Source: Luteimonas yindakuii (GTDB lineage Bacteria; Pseudomonadota; Gammaproteobacteria; Xanthomonadales; Xanthomonadaceae). Taken from it: a DNA stretch of 64,000 bases. The number at the start of each line of letters is the position of its first letter. The stretch's first letter is position 1. The position numbers and the translations under genes are program-made. The notes under the pieces were generated by a model. The model had not been told where the DNA came from, did no database searches, and saw nothing but the letters and a program-made list of their open reading frames with translations. The stretch lies in the NCBI RefSeq assembly GCF_004803715.2, contig NZ_CP039383.2:682001-746000 (forward strand), given 5' to 3'. Below, in pieces: positions 17,783 to 26,845 of this stretch.

Positions 17783-19120
17783 ATGAGAGTGACGATGTTC
17801 GGGACCGGCTACGTCGGCCTCGTGACCGGGGCGTGCCTTGCCGAGATCGGGCATGAGGTGACCTGCGTTGACGTGGACGCCGGGCGGATTACCCGGCTGC
17901 AGGCTGGCGAGATCCCGATCTACGAACCCGGCCTGGCGCCACTGGTGCGCAGCAATGCCGCCGCCGGACGCCTGCATTTCACCGTCGATCCGGTGACCGC
18001 GCTCGAAGGCGCGGAGATCGTCTTCATCGCGGTCGGGACGCCGCCGAACGCAGAAGGCGGCGCGGACCTGTCGCAGGTTCTCGCCGTCGCGGAGACGATC
18101 GGCGCGCATCTTTCCGCTGCCGCGATCGTGGTCAACAAGTCCACCGTGCCGGTGGGCACCGCGCAGCGCGTGCACGACACCATCAACGCGGTGCTCGCGC
18201 GACGTGATGTGCAGCTGGACGTGGACGTCGCGTCGAACCCGGAGTTCCTCAAGGAAGGCGCCGCCGTCAAGGACTGCATGCACCCGGACCGGATCGTGCT
18301 GGGCGCCAGCCGGCGCACGACCTTCGATCGCCTGCGCAGGCTCTACGCGCCGTTCGTGCGCAACCACGACCGTTTCGTCGAGATGGACGTGCGCTCCGCG
18401 GAGCTGACCAAGTACGCCGCGAACGCCTTGCTGGCGACTAAGATCAGTTTCATGAACGAGATGTCGCGCATCGCGGAACAGGTGGGCGCCGACATCGAGC
18501 AGGTGCGGCTCGGCATCGGCCCGGATCCGCGCATCGGCTGGCATTTCATCTATGCAGGCGCGGGCTACGGTGGCGTCTGCTTTCCCAAGGACGTGCAGGC
18601 GCTGGCACGGGCCGCGCGCGACTCGGGTGCGCCGGCTGCCCTCTTGGAGGCGGTGCACGCGGTCAACGACCGTCAGAAGCGCCACCTCTACACCCTGATC
18701 GAGCGCCATTACGGCGGACCACCCACAGGCAAGACCTTTGCGCTGTGGGGCGCAGCGTTCAAGCCGAACACCGACGACGTGCGCGGCGCGCCGAGCCTGA
18801 CCCTGCTGCAACAGTTGTGGGACGCAGGGGCCACGGTCCGGGTCTACGATCCGAAGGCATTGGACGAACTGCGCCGTACGCTCGGGGATCGCGAAGACCT
18901 TGTTCTGTGCGACACGCCGGCCATGGCGCTGGACGGTTGCGATGCCCTGGTCGTGGTCACCGAATGGCGCGAGTTCCGCAGCCCCGACCTGGAGCTCATG
19001 CGCGAACGGATCGGTGATCGCGTCGTCTTCGACGGGCGCAACATCTACGACCCGGTCGAGCTCGAAGAACACGGGATCGCGTATTACGGCATCGGCCGCG
19101 GGCGTTCGCTGTCGTTCTAG
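17783..19120 (+). CDS. ugd: UDP-glucose 6-dehydrogenase
   Basis: A 445-residue enzyme that oxidises UDP-glucose to UDP-glucuronate with two NAD+. The N-terminal Rossmann motif is FGTGYVGLVTG, the catalytic cysteine is in YGGVCFPKDVQ near residue 266, and GAAFKPNTDDVRGAPS lies near 330. ATG 17783 gives the usual MRVTMFGTGYVG start; ATG 17768 would add five residues. UDP-glucuronate could feed a uronic acid into the polysaccharide. Its TAG stop lies within CTAG, which is also the stop of the opposing gene. Confidence 0.95.
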   Translation: MRVTMFGTGYVGLVTGACLAEIGHEVTCVDVDAGRITRLQAGEIPIYEPGLAPLVRSNAAAGRLHFTVDPVTALEGAEIVFIAVGTPPNAEGGADLSQVLAVAETIGAHLSAAAIVVNKSTVPVGTAQRVHDTINAVLARRDVQLDVDVASNPEFLKEGAAVKDCMHPDRIVLGASRRTTFDRLRRLYAPFVRNHDRFVEMDVRSAELTKYAANALLATKISFMNEMSRIAEQVGADIEQVRLGIGPDPRIGWHFIYAGAGYGGVCFPKDVQALARAARDSGAPAALLEAVHAVNDRQKRHLYTLIERHYGGPPTGKTFALWGAAFKPNTDDVRGAPSLTLLQQLWDAGATVRVYDPKALDELRRTLGDREDLVLCDTPAMALDGCDALVVVTEWREFRSPDLELMRERIGDRVVFDGRNIYDPVELEEHGIAYYGIGRGRSLSF

Positions 19121-21204
19121 CCGGTCCGGCTGCGACGGGCGAACCGGTACGCCGCGTCGTCTGAATGCGGTGGGAGGCCGACGCACTCGGCCGCAGTGGC
19201 GACCCGGAAGCCCGCAGCCTTCGTGACCAGCACGAAGATGCGTTCAATCGCGTGTGCAAGCGTTCCATCCAGCTGGCCGGTCTCGTCCTCGAACTCGTCG
19301 ACGTGCAGATGGGCATCGAACAGTGGGCGAAGGCTGGCCAGGCGGAACCACGCCATGCTGCCTGCGATGAACTGGTCGGCATCGGTTGCCGGCGCCGAGA
19401 TCCCGGTCCGTCGGCAGAGATACAGGCAACGGCTCTCGTTGGCACTCCAGTAGTAATGGAGCGGTTGCATATGTCCCTCCGGCCCCACGGCGCCAAGTAC
19501 GGGGTCCTCGTCAAAGGCTTTCAGTACAGGGCGGAGCCGGTCAGGGGCGGCAAGGCGTTCCAGCAGTTGGCGTCGCCATGCATCGCCGTCGTCCCGATGG
19601 GTCGAGCGCTTGGTGTGCAGCTTCAGGACGACCTCGACGCCTTCGTCCAGAAGGCGGCCCGCGACCTGCAGGAACGGCAGGATGTCACGCCCGCGGTTCT
19701 CGACCTCGACGATCTCCGCGCGCGTCGCCCGGTGTCGCAACACCGTTTCCACTGCCGGGCGCCGTTCTGGGGAGACGGTGATGACAAGCCGGTGCACGTG
19801 CACCGCGTCGCCCAGGATCTCCAGGATCTCCGGCAGGACGTCGGGATACCACGCATGCACCACGATCGCGGTCTGCTCCGACGGCGCGCGACGCAGGGTC
19901 AGCGCGGATGGGTTTGCGCTCGCGACCAGCGCCTCCCGGGTCGCTTCGAGCCACGCATGCCCCAGGCGCAGGTCGGGCTCCAGCACCGCACCTTCGGCCC
20001 ATTCGTTCCACGCGTTGATGAAGACGAGATCAGCGTCGCCGCTCTGTGGCAGTCGATCGCGAATCGTGGCCTGCAGCCACTCGCGATAGCCTCGCGGCGA
20101 CGCGTGCAGATAGGTCCGCCCGCGACCCGGCCGGCGGGGCTCGTTGTCCCAGCCGCAGTTCACTGCGGGGTGCAGTGGGTAGGGCGGAACGCCGCGTCCA
20201 GCCCACTCCCGCGCGAGCTCGCGCCAGTCCACCACTTCGCCCTGGTAGTCCGGATTCAACAGGCACTGGTCGGCTGTCAGTGAGGACGGCGAGGACAGAT
20301 TGGGTGGGAACTCGACCGCGGCATCGAAGCCGATCGATCGTGGATCGTCTCGTTCGAAGGAGTGCACGCAAGTGAGGTGGATTTCGCCGACTCCGTGTTC
20401 CCGACACCATCCGCGCCAGCGTTCTGAAGTTGCTCGAGGGTCAGGCAGCAAACCCGTGCGATAGACCAGCAGCACGGGCTTGCCGTCGACACGGAGGTAG
20501 CGCGGATCGCGCAGGTACTCCGCAACGTGCGCAATGAACGCGAGATCGTCCTCCGGACTGTGGGACTGTCCGACGAGGATGTCCTGCTCGCGGCCGTCCC
20601 AGCGGCGTGACCAGTTCTCGTTCGCCCAGCACAGGCAGATCTGGAAATCGATCGTGCGGTCATCGAGCCACTGGCGCAGCGGGGTTTCCAGCAACGTCTT
20701 GCCACCAAACCAGTAGAAGTAGCTGCAGAAGGCGGAGATGCCGTACGCCCGTGCCAGCTCCGTCTGCGCGCGCAACGTGTCGGGCAGGCGCAGGTCGTAG
20801 AAGGCGAGATCGCCAGGCAGGCGCGGCTGCAGATGGCCTTCGAACTGCGGCAGGGCGCGGGTGACGTTGCGCCACTCGGTGAAACCCGCGCCCCACCAGG
20901 CATCGTTCTCGGCAATCGGATGGAACTGCGGCAGGTAGAACGCCACCAGGCGCGCAGGGAGTGGATCAGGCAACGGCGCGTCCGTACGTGCCCGGTATCC
21001 GATCGCGCGGCTGCCCGCGTGGATCCGCGGACGTTGCGGGGAATCGTCGCCCCGCCATTGCCCCGATGCGGGTGGGGGTATCAGTGCCGGTGCGGAGGAC
21101 AGTACGCGTTGCCGGACCCGGTCACGCATCGCCTCCGGCATTGGCATCGCACGGAAGACCCAGCGCAACACCGCAAACGCGCCTCGATGGGCGCGCACGC
21201 GCAT
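19117..21204 (-). CDS. GH99-like (WbsX) plus RgpF-domain protein
   Basis: A 695-residue two-domain protein. After a basic N-terminal tail of about 75 residues, a glycosyltransferase-WbsX/GH99-like domain begins at VAFYLPQFHPIAEND and runs to about residue 400, with WWGAGFTEWRNV, CWANENWSRRWDG and INAWNEWAEGA. The second half (about 430-690) resembles rhamnan-synthesis F domains: VVHAWYPDVLPEIL, ENRGRDILPFLQV and LKLHTKRSTHRDDG. Both domains recur in O-antigen and rhamnan loci, but their reactions are poorly defined. ATG 21204 is 17 bp after the ETF-QO stop, so the gene probably rides on that transcript. Confidence 0.85.
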   Translation of the reverse strand: MRVRAHRGAFAVLRWVFRAMPMPEAMRDRVRQRVLSSAPALIPPPASGQWRGDDSPQRPRIHAGSRAIGYRARTDAPLPDPLPARLVAFYLPQFHPIAENDAWWGAGFTEWRNVTRALPQFEGHLQPRLPGDLAFYDLRLPDTLRAQTELARAYGISAFCSYFYWFGGKTLLETPLRQWLDDRTIDFQICLCWANENWSRRWDGREQDILVGQSHSPEDDLAFIAHVAEYLRDPRYLRVDGKPVLLVYRTGLLPDPRATSERWRGWCREHGVGEIHLTCVHSFERDDPRSIGFDAAVEFPPNLSSPSSLTADQCLLNPDYQGEVVDWRELAREWAGRGVPPYPLHPAVNCGWDNEPRRPGRGRTYLHASPRGYREWLQATIRDRLPQSGDADLVFINAWNEWAEGAVLEPDLRLGHAWLEATREALVASANPSALTLRRAPSEQTAIVVHAWYPDVLPEILEILGDAVHVHRLVITVSPERRPAVETVLRHRATRAEIVEVENRGRDILPFLQVAGRLLDEGVEVVLKLHTKRSTHRDDGDAWRRQLLERLAAPDRLRPVLKAFDEDPVLGAVGPEGHMQPLHYYWSANESRCLYLCRRTGISAPATDADQFIAGSMAWFRLASLRPLFDAHLHVDEFEDETGQLDGTLAHAIERIFVLVTKAAGFRVATAAECVGLPPHSDDAAYRFARRSRTG

Positions 21205-21221
21205 GGTCGAGGCGCCCTTGC

Positions 21222-22868
21222 TCACAGGTTCTGGTAATTCGGCCCCGAGCCGCCTTCCGGCGTGACCCAGGTGATGATCTCGTACGGGTCCTTGATGTCG
21301 CAGGTCTTGCAGTGCACGCAGTTGGCGGCGTTGATCTGCAGGCGCTTGCCGTGTTCGGCCTGGGCGTCCTCGACGATCTCGTAGACGGCGGCCGGGCAGA
21401 AGCGGGTGCAGGGGTTGTTGTATTCCTCGACGCAGCGGGTCACGCAGATCGAGGTGTCGTGCACGTGCAGGTGCACGGGCTGGTCCTCGTCGTGCTCGGT
21501 GGCGGCGAAGTACACGCCGGCGAGGCGGTCGCGCGGTGCGAGGTCGCGTTGCACGTAGTCGCGCTTCGGCTGCTCGTGGTCCTTGACCCGGCCTTCGTCG
21601 AGTTTGTCCAGCGAGCTCCAGTCGGCGTTGACCTTCAGTGTCCACGGCGAATGCCCGCCGGTGACGGTTTCCCAGGCACCGTTGGCGAGTCCGAACCACA
21701 GGCCCTTCTTGAAGCCCGGCTTGATGTTGCGCACCTTGCGCAGCTCGGCAACGGCGTCGGAGGCACGCAACTTGGCATCGAAGCCCTCGGGCGCGAGTGC
21801 ACTGGCGACGAGATGCTCGGCGGCCAGCATGCCGCTGCGGATCGCCTGGTGGGTGCCCTTGATCTTGGGCACGTTGAGCAGGCCGGCGGTGTCGCCGATC
21901 AGCAGCGCGCCGGGCATCTCCACCTTCGGGAGAGACTGCCAGCCGCCGGTGACGATCGCCCGCGCACCGGCCGACAGGATGTTCCCGCCGTCCAGCAGCG
22001 GCCGGATCATCGGGTGGTGCTTCCATTGCTGGAACGCCTCGTAGGGCGCGTAGTTCGGGTCCTGGTAATCCAACCCGCTGACATAGCCGATCGCGACCTG
22101 GTCGTTGTCCAGGTGGTAGAGGAAGCTGCCGCCGTAGGTGCTGGTGTCGGCCGGCCAGCCCAGCGTGTGCACGATCTTCCCGGGCGTGCCGCGCCCGGCG
22201 GGCAGCTGCCACAGCTCCTTGATGCCAATCGAATACGCCTGCGGATCGCTGTCGGCGTCGAGGTTGAAGCGGCGCACCAGGCGCTTGGTGAGGTGTCCGC
22301 GTGCACCTTCGGCGAGCACCGTCACCTTTGCGCGGATGTCGATGCCCGGCGTGTAGCCCGGCTTGTGCGAACCGTCCTTGGCGATGCCCATGTCGCCGAT
22401 GCGCACGCCAAGCACGGTGCCGTCCTCGGCATGCAGGGTCTCGGCGGCGGCGAAGCCCGGATAGATCTCGACGCCGAGCGCCTCGGCCTGCGGCGCCAGC
22501 CATGCGCACATCGCGCCGAGGCTGACGATGAAATTGCCGTGGTTGCGCATGCCGGGCGGCACGATCGGCGCCTTGCGCCCGCCGTCCTTGGTCAGCAGCC
22601 AGAACTCGTCGTCGGTGGCGGGGACGCAGACCGGTGGCGGGTTGTCGCGCCAGCCGGGCAGCAGCGCATCCAGCGGGCCGGGCTCGATCACCGCACCCGA
22701 CAGGATGTGCGCGCCGATGGTGCTGGACTTCTCGATCACGCAGACCGAGATCTCGGGATTGAGCTGCTTCAGGCGGATCGCGAACGACAGGCCCGCCGGG
22801 CCGGCGCCCACGGTGACGACGTCGTATTCCATCACGTCGCGTTCGATGGCGTCGGCTGGCTGGTTCAT
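21222..22868 (-). CDS. Electron transfer flavoprotein-ubiquinone oxidoreductase
   Basis: A 548-residue inner-membrane-associated flavoprotein that passes electrons from reduced ETF to ubiquinone. The FAD motif VGAGPAGLSFAIRL is near residue 20, GDTAGLLNVPKIKGTHQA near 320, and the C-terminal [4Fe-4S] ligands are visible in NNPCTRFCPA and NCVHCKTCDIKDP. With etfBA it makes a full ETF electron route, the two parts separated by the rhamnose, CoA-transferase and dehydrogenase genes. The last gene of its transcript is the WbsX/RgpF protein. Confidence 0.97.
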   Translation of the reverse strand: MNQPADAIERDVMEYDVVTVGAGPAGLSFAIRLKQLNPEISVCVIEKSSTIGAHILSGAVIEPGPLDALLPGWRDNPPPVCVPATDDEFWLLTKDGGRKAPIVPPGMRNHGNFIVSLGAMCAWLAPQAEALGVEIYPGFAAAETLHAEDGTVLGVRIGDMGIAKDGSHKPGYTPGIDIRAKVTVLAEGARGHLTKRLVRRFNLDADSDPQAYSIGIKELWQLPAGRGTPGKIVHTLGWPADTSTYGGSFLYHLDNDQVAIGYVSGLDYQDPNYAPYEAFQQWKHHPMIRPLLDGGNILSAGARAIVTGGWQSLPKVEMPGALLIGDTAGLLNVPKIKGTHQAIRSGMLAAEHLVASALAPEGFDAKLRASDAVAELRKVRNIKPGFKKGLWFGLANGAWETVTGGHSPWTLKVNADWSSLDKLDEGRVKDHEQPKRDYVQRDLAPRDRLAGVYFAATEHDEDQPVHLHVHDTSICVTRCVEEYNNPCTRFCPAAVYEIVEDAQAEHGKRLQINAANCVHCKTCDIKDPYEIITWVTPEGGSGPNYQNL

Positions 22869-22933
22869 GCTCGCTCGTACTCCCGGTTCACAGGACGCGA
22901 TTGTCGCGTTTTCACGGTGAACGCGGCAAATTG

Positions 22934-23551
22934 ATGCCTCACGTCCTCTGTCGTCCCCAGCCGATGCTGCAACCGCTCGACCTTCCGGGTGCCGACGTCG
23001 GCTTCGATGCAGAGTGGCTGTCAGCGGCCGAGGCGGACGCCTTGTTCGATTCCCTGCATGGCGGGCTCAGCTGGGAGACCCACCGGATCCGGGTGTTCGG
23101 GCGCGAGGTCGACAGCCCGCGGCGCAGCGTGTGGATCGGCGACACGGAGGCGGTCTATCGTTATTCGGGAGCCCGGTTCGTGCCGAGGCCGTGGACGCCG
23201 GAACTGCGCGCACTCGCCTCCCGGCTCGAGATGGTCACCGGTGCGCGTTTCAACAGCGTGCTGGCGAACCTCTACCGCGATGGCCGTGATGGCATGGGCT
23301 GGCACAGCGACGACGAGTCGGAGCTGGGGCCACGGCCGGTGATCGCCTCGCTGAGCCTGGGTGCACCGCGACGTTTCGTGTTCAAAGCGCGGGCCGGGGA
23401 CGCCCGGCTCGCACTGACCTTGCCGCACGGCAGCCTGCTGCTGATGGCCGGCGACACCCAGCGGCTGTACCGGCACGCGCTGCCGAAGACCGCGCGGACG
23501 GTGGCGCCGCGGATCAACCTGACCTTCCGTCGCGTGCTGCCGCGTGGGTGA
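22934..23551 (+). CDS. AlkB-like 2-oxoglutarate/Fe(II) dioxygenase
   Basis: About 205 residues. The iron-binding HxD is in GMGWHSDDESELG, the distal histidine in RLYRHALPKT, and the 2-oxoglutarate/fold motif is RINLTFR at the C-terminus. NSVLANLYRDG matches the AlkB-family nucleotide-recognition lid region. This is the short AlkB type (ALKBH2/3-like) that removes alkyl groups from nucleic acid bases. ATG 22934 is taken as the start; ATG 22964 would shorten it by ten residues. It is divergent from ETF-QO. Confidence 0.88.
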   Translation: MPHVLCRPQPMLQPLDLPGADVGFDAEWLSAAEADALFDSLHGGLSWETHRIRVFGREVDSPRRSVWIGDTEAVYRYSGARFVPRPWTPELRALASRLEMVTGARFNSVLANLYRDGRDGMGWHSDDESELGPRPVIASLSLGAPRRFVFKARAGDARLALTLPHGSLLLMAGDTQRLYRHALPKTARTVAPRINLTFRRVLPRG

Positions 23552-23578
23552 CGGTGCGGGCGCGGCGTGTTGCGCTTG

Positions 23579-23790
23579 CCCTTATCCGCCCTGCGGGCAC
23601 CTTCTCCCGCAGGCGGGAGAAGGGAAGACGGAAAAGGGATAGCGGCAATTGGGAAGGCTGGAACGGGCGACGGCGGGAAAGCCGGGAAGCGGTGAGGCGA
23701 GAGAGCACGAAGCGGGTGTCGGTGAAACGTGGATGGAATCCTTCTCCCGCCCGCGGGAGAAGGTGGCGCGCGAAGCGCCGGATGAGGGCG
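23579..23790. repeat. Inverted pair of REP elements (CTTCTCCCGC family)
   Basis: The 254-bp gap between the AlkB-like gene and ilvE carries two copies of a palindrome in opposite orientation. The left is CTTCTCCCGCAGGCGGGAGA at 23601-23620, preceded by a CCGCCCTGCGGGC hairpin. The right is CTTCTCCCGCCCGCGGGAGA at 23741-23760, followed by GGTGGCGCGCGAAGCGCCGG. A third copy is at 34229-34274. The 115 bp between them holds no supported gene. The arrangement is that of a bacterial interspersed mosaic element. Confidence 0.8.
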
Positions 23791-23805
23791 CCTTGCGCGC
23801 CGGAA

Positions 23806-24717
23806 CTACAGCCGGTCCAGCCAGCCGTACCGATCAGGCGTCGTACCCTCGAACAGGCCGAAATACAGCTGCTGCAGTTGGCGGGTGACCGGCCCGACCT
23901 TGCCGTCACCGACACTGCGCCCGTCGACCGAACGGATCGGGGTGATCTCGGCCGCCGTGCCGCACATGAAGAGCTCGTCGCACAGGTACAGGTACTCACG
24001 CGGCAGGTCGCGCTCGACGATCTCGAGCCCGGCATCGCGTGCCAGCGTGATCAGGCTGTGGCGCGTAATGCCGTTGAGCAACGCCGCACTGACCGGCGGC
24101 GTATGCAGCACGCCGTCGAACACCAGAAACAGGTTTTCGCCCGCGCCTTCCGACAACAGCCCGGTCGACGCCAGCGCGATGCCCTCGCCGAAGCCCAGCC
24201 GGCGCGCCTCGCGCGCGACCAGCTGCCCGGAGAGATAGTTGCCACCGGCCTTGGCGCCGGCGGGAATCGTGTTGGGTGCGAAGCGCTGCCAACTCGACAC
24301 GCAGGCATCGATGCCGGTCTCCAGAACGCCCTCGCCAAGGTAGGTGCCCCACGGCCAGGCACTGATGGCCACGTCCACGGGTGTTTCCGCAGACAGCCCG
24401 AACCCGCCCAGGCCGCGGAACGCCACCGGGCGGATATACGCACTGTCGAGTTTGTTCCGTTGCAGCACCTCGCGGGTCGCCGCGTTGAGCTCGTCGAGCC
24501 CGTAGGGGATCTCGATCTCGTGGATCTTCGCCGAGGCGTACAACCGCCGGTTGTGGTCGGAGAGGCGGAAGATCGCCGGACCGTCGGGCGTGCGGTAGGC
24601 GCGGAGACCCTCGAACACCGACGAACCATAGTGGAGCGCGTGCGCCATCACGTGGGTGGTGGCCTCGGCCCACGGCTTGATTGTGCCGTTGTGCCAGATC
24701 CATTCGGGATATTGCAT
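23806..24717 (-). CDS. ilvE: Branched-chain amino acid aminotransferase
   Basis: A 303-residue fold-type IV PLP enzyme that transaminates the last intermediates of leucine, isoleucine and valine synthesis. Landmarks are HYGSSVFEGLRAY near residue 30, YIRPVAFRG near 95, the PLP lysine region IPAGAKAGGNYLSG near 155 and ELFMCGTAAEITPIR near 250. ATG 24717 begins the standard MQYPEWIWHNG N-terminus; the open frame upstream of it is not coding. A REP pair lies just past its stop. Confidence 0.95.
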   Translation of the reverse strand: MQYPEWIWHNGTIKPWAEATTHVMAHALHYGSSVFEGLRAYRTPDGPAIFRLSDHNRRLYASAKIHEIEIPYGLDELNAATREVLQRNKLDSAYIRPVAFRGLGGFGLSAETPVDVAISAWPWGTYLGEGVLETGIDACVSSWQRFAPNTIPAGAKAGGNYLSGQLVAREARRLGFGEGIALASTGLLSEGAGENLFLVFDGVLHTPPVSAALLNGITRHSLITLARDAGLEIVERDLPREYLYLCDELFMCGTAAEITPIRSVDGRSVGDGKVGPVTRQLQQLYFGLFEGTTPDRYGWLDRL

Positions 24718-24785
24718 GGGCGCGACCTGGGCGGATGGAAGGACGATTCTGGCAGAGCGGCACGGCTGGCGTGGGGCGGCAGCGA

Positions 24786-25367
24786 CTACAGGCTTACCCA
24801 CCAGCAGCCCATGTGGCGGCGCAGGCCAAGCACCGTGCTGCGGGGCGTGATGCGATCGCCGACGGTCTGCTCCAGCCGCAACGCCACCGGCCGACGGCGT
24901 GCCGAAGCGGCGGTGGCGAGCGGAGGAAAGGTGGACGCACTGTAGCCGGCGGCCTGCACCGGTGCAGGTGTCTCGGCCTGCACCGGCACGATGCCGACCA
25001 GTGGCCGCTGCACGATCGTGTCGAGCCGGTCCATGACGTGGTGTCCACTGCGGCTGCTCATGCCGGCGAAGTGGTAGACACCCGCCAACCGGTTGACGTC
25101 GCGGCCGTCGATGGCCGCGCTGACCTCGTGCACCAGGTCCTGCACGTTGCGCGCGCAGCCACGGTAGGCACGCGGCGCGGCCGCCGCTGTGCCGGCGCGC
25201 TGCGGCCGGGTCACGGCGCCGATGTCGCTGCAACGGCGGTCGGTGTAGATCGTGGTGCCGTCGGCGCCGGTGCAACGGTTGATCGATTGCGCGTGGCCTG
25301 GGCCCGCGGGCAACGCCCCGGCCAGCGCGGCGTGGAGGGCAAGGGCGAGGGCGGCTGGGCGGCGCAT
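24786..25367 (-). CDS. Secreted protein with DUF4124-like N-terminal segment
   Basis: A 193-residue protein with a signal peptide (hydrophobic alanine/leucine stretch, predicted cleavage near GHAQ at about residue 27). INRCTGADGTTIYTDRRCSD follows, the pattern of the small DUF4124-type domain with two cysteines that is common in Xanthomonadaceae secreted proteins. The remaining 130 residues are unrecognised and contain two further cysteines (GCAR, GCWW). ATG 25367 is preferred to the TTG three codons earlier. It lies upstream of ilvE on the same strand, 68 bp away. Function unknown. Confidence 0.75.
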   Translation of the reverse strand: MRRPAALALALHAALAGALPAGPGHAQSINRCTGADGTTIYTDRRCSDIGAVTRPQRAGTAAAAPRAYRGCARNVQDLVHEVSAAIDGRDVNRLAGVYHFAGMSSRSGHHVMDRLDTIVQRPLVGIVPVQAETPAPVQAAGYSASTFPPLATAASARRRPVALRLEQTVGDRITPRSTVLGLRRHMGCWWVSL

Positions 25368-25501
25368 CGGTCGCAAGCGTAGCGCGGGGCCGGATGGGGA
25401 GCCATGAACCGGGCCGGCCGGATCCGATACCTGTTCCTCCGTTGACTCGGCCCGGACCGCTTCGCGTCAACCGGACAGGCGCTTGATCGGTACGAGCGGC
25501 C

Positions 25502-26362
25502 TCAAGCGGGCGGGGGCAAGGACGGCCGGTCCTCTGCCAGTTCCAACCGCGCCAGCACGGCCTGTGACGGGCGGGCCAGGTTCAGGGCATAGAAATGCAG
25601 TCCCGGGGCGCCGCCCTCGATGAGACGGCGGCACAGGCGCGCGACCAGGTCGGCACCGAACTCGCGGATGGCATCGGCGTCATCACCGTAGCCCTGCATG
25701 CGGCGGGCGATCCAGCGCGGGATCTCGGCCCCGCAGGCTTCGGAGAAGCGCCGCAGCTGGGAGAAATTTGCGATCGGCATGATGCCCGGCACGATCGGCA
25801 CGTCCACGCCGAGCCGGTGCGCATCGTCGACGAACTGGAAGTAGGCGTCGGCGTTGTAGAAGTACTGGGTGATGGCGCCATTGGCGCCGGCGTCGACCTT
25901 GGCCTTGAAGTGGCGCAGGTCGACGTGCGCGTCGTCGGCCTGCGGGTGCGTCTCCGGGTAGCACGCCACTTCGATATGGAAGTGGTCGCCGGTCTCGGCG
26001 CGGATAAAGGCCACCAGGTCGGCGGCATGGCGCAACTCACCGGCATGGCCCATGCCCGAAGGCATATCGCCGCGCAGCGCGACCAGCCGGCGGCAGCCGA
26101 TCGCGCGGTACAGCTTCAGGAGCTCGCGGATCTCCTCGCGCGTACCGCCCACGCAGGACAGGTGCGGCGCGGCCTCGAAACCATGCTCCTGCCGCAGCCG
26201 GCGCACGGTTTCCGGGGTGTAGCTGAGGGTCGAGCCGCCGGCGCCGAAGGTACAGGACACGTATTCGGGGGCGTGCGCCTTGAGCCTGCGCGCGGTGCGG
26301 TCGAGCTGCTCGCGCTGTTCGTCGGTCTTGGGCGGATAGAACTCGAAGCTGAGCGGGATCAT
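25502..26362 (-). CDS. metF: 5,10-methylenetetrahydrofolate reductase
   Basis: A 286-residue TIM-barrel flavoprotein that makes 5-methyl-THF for methionine synthesis. The N-terminus SFEFYPPKTDEQ has the catalytic glutamate, followed by VSCTFGAGGST near residue 35, LVALRGDMP near 93, GANGAITQYFYNADAYF near 160 and PGIMPIANFSQL near 193. In several relatives metF follows ahcY under one SAH riboswitch; here it is 3 kb away with its own 64-bp leader, in which I see no riboswitch. Confidence 0.96.
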   Translation of the reverse strand: MIPLSFEFYPPKTDEQREQLDRTARRLKAHAPEYVSCTFGAGGSTLSYTPETVRRLRQEHGFEAAPHLSCVGGTREEIRELLKLYRAIGCRRLVALRGDMPSGMGHAGELRHAADLVAFIRAETGDHFHIEVACYPETHPQADDAHVDLRHFKAKVDAGANGAITQYFYNADAYFQFVDDAHRLGVDVPIVPGIMPIANFSQLRRFSEACGAEIPRWIARRMQGYGDDADAIREFGADLVARLCRRLIEGGAPGLHFYALNLARPSQAVLARLELAEDRPSLPPPA

Positions 26363-26426
26363 CGTGCGGCGGGCATGGGGCGTCGCCGGAGTCTATCTCT
26401 TTATCGCGATGGAAGTGGCAAGCAGC

Positions 26427-26750
26427 TCAGCCGGCATTGCCGGTGTCGTGCCGGCTGCCGCCGCGGCAATTCGGCGAATCCGGCACCGCGCCTGCGCGGG
26501 CGTCCCATTCGTCCGGCGTCCACGCATGCAGTGCGAGTGCGTGGATCTCCTGCATCAGGCCTCCGAGGACGGCGTACACCTTCTGGTGGCGCTGCACCGC
26601 CCGCAGGCCGACGAACGCGTCGCTGACGATGACCGCCTTGTAATGGGTCTGCGTGCCACGACTGTGCATGTGGCTCTCGTCGAACAGCTCGACGTGGCGG
26701 GGTTCCAGCGCCTGCAGCGCAGTGCGCAGGCGGTCGATGGTCGGAGTCAT
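26427..26750 (-). CDS. BolA family protein
   Basis: A 107-residue BolA/IbaG-type protein. The core reads RLRTALQALEPRHVELFDES, then SHMHSRGTQTHYKAVIVSDA and RHQKVYAVLGGLMQEIHALA. BolA proteins bind monothiol glutaredoxins and share an [2Fe-2S] cluster, so a role in iron-sulphur trafficking is likely. The last 25 residues past the BolA core are low-complexity and family-atypical. ATG 26750 is used. The gene lies 64 bp upstream of metF on the same strand and could share its transcript. Confidence 0.9.
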   Translation of the reverse strand: MTPTIDRLRTALQALEPRHVELFDESHMHSRGTQTHYKAVIVSDAFVGLRAVQRHQKVYAVLGGLMQEIHALALHAWTPDEWDARAGAVPDSPNCRGGSRHDTGNAG

Positions 26751-26845
26751 GGCGGTGCCGTGGTGCGGGGCATCCGATGATGCCACGTCGGTCGCGGCAT
26801 CCCGGGCGTAGGGGCTACCCTCGGCGGTTTCAGTGGAGCATCCGC

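Noticed and set aside
26363..26426. SAH riboswitch before metF
   Set aside because: The 64-bp gap lacks the conserved core and P1.
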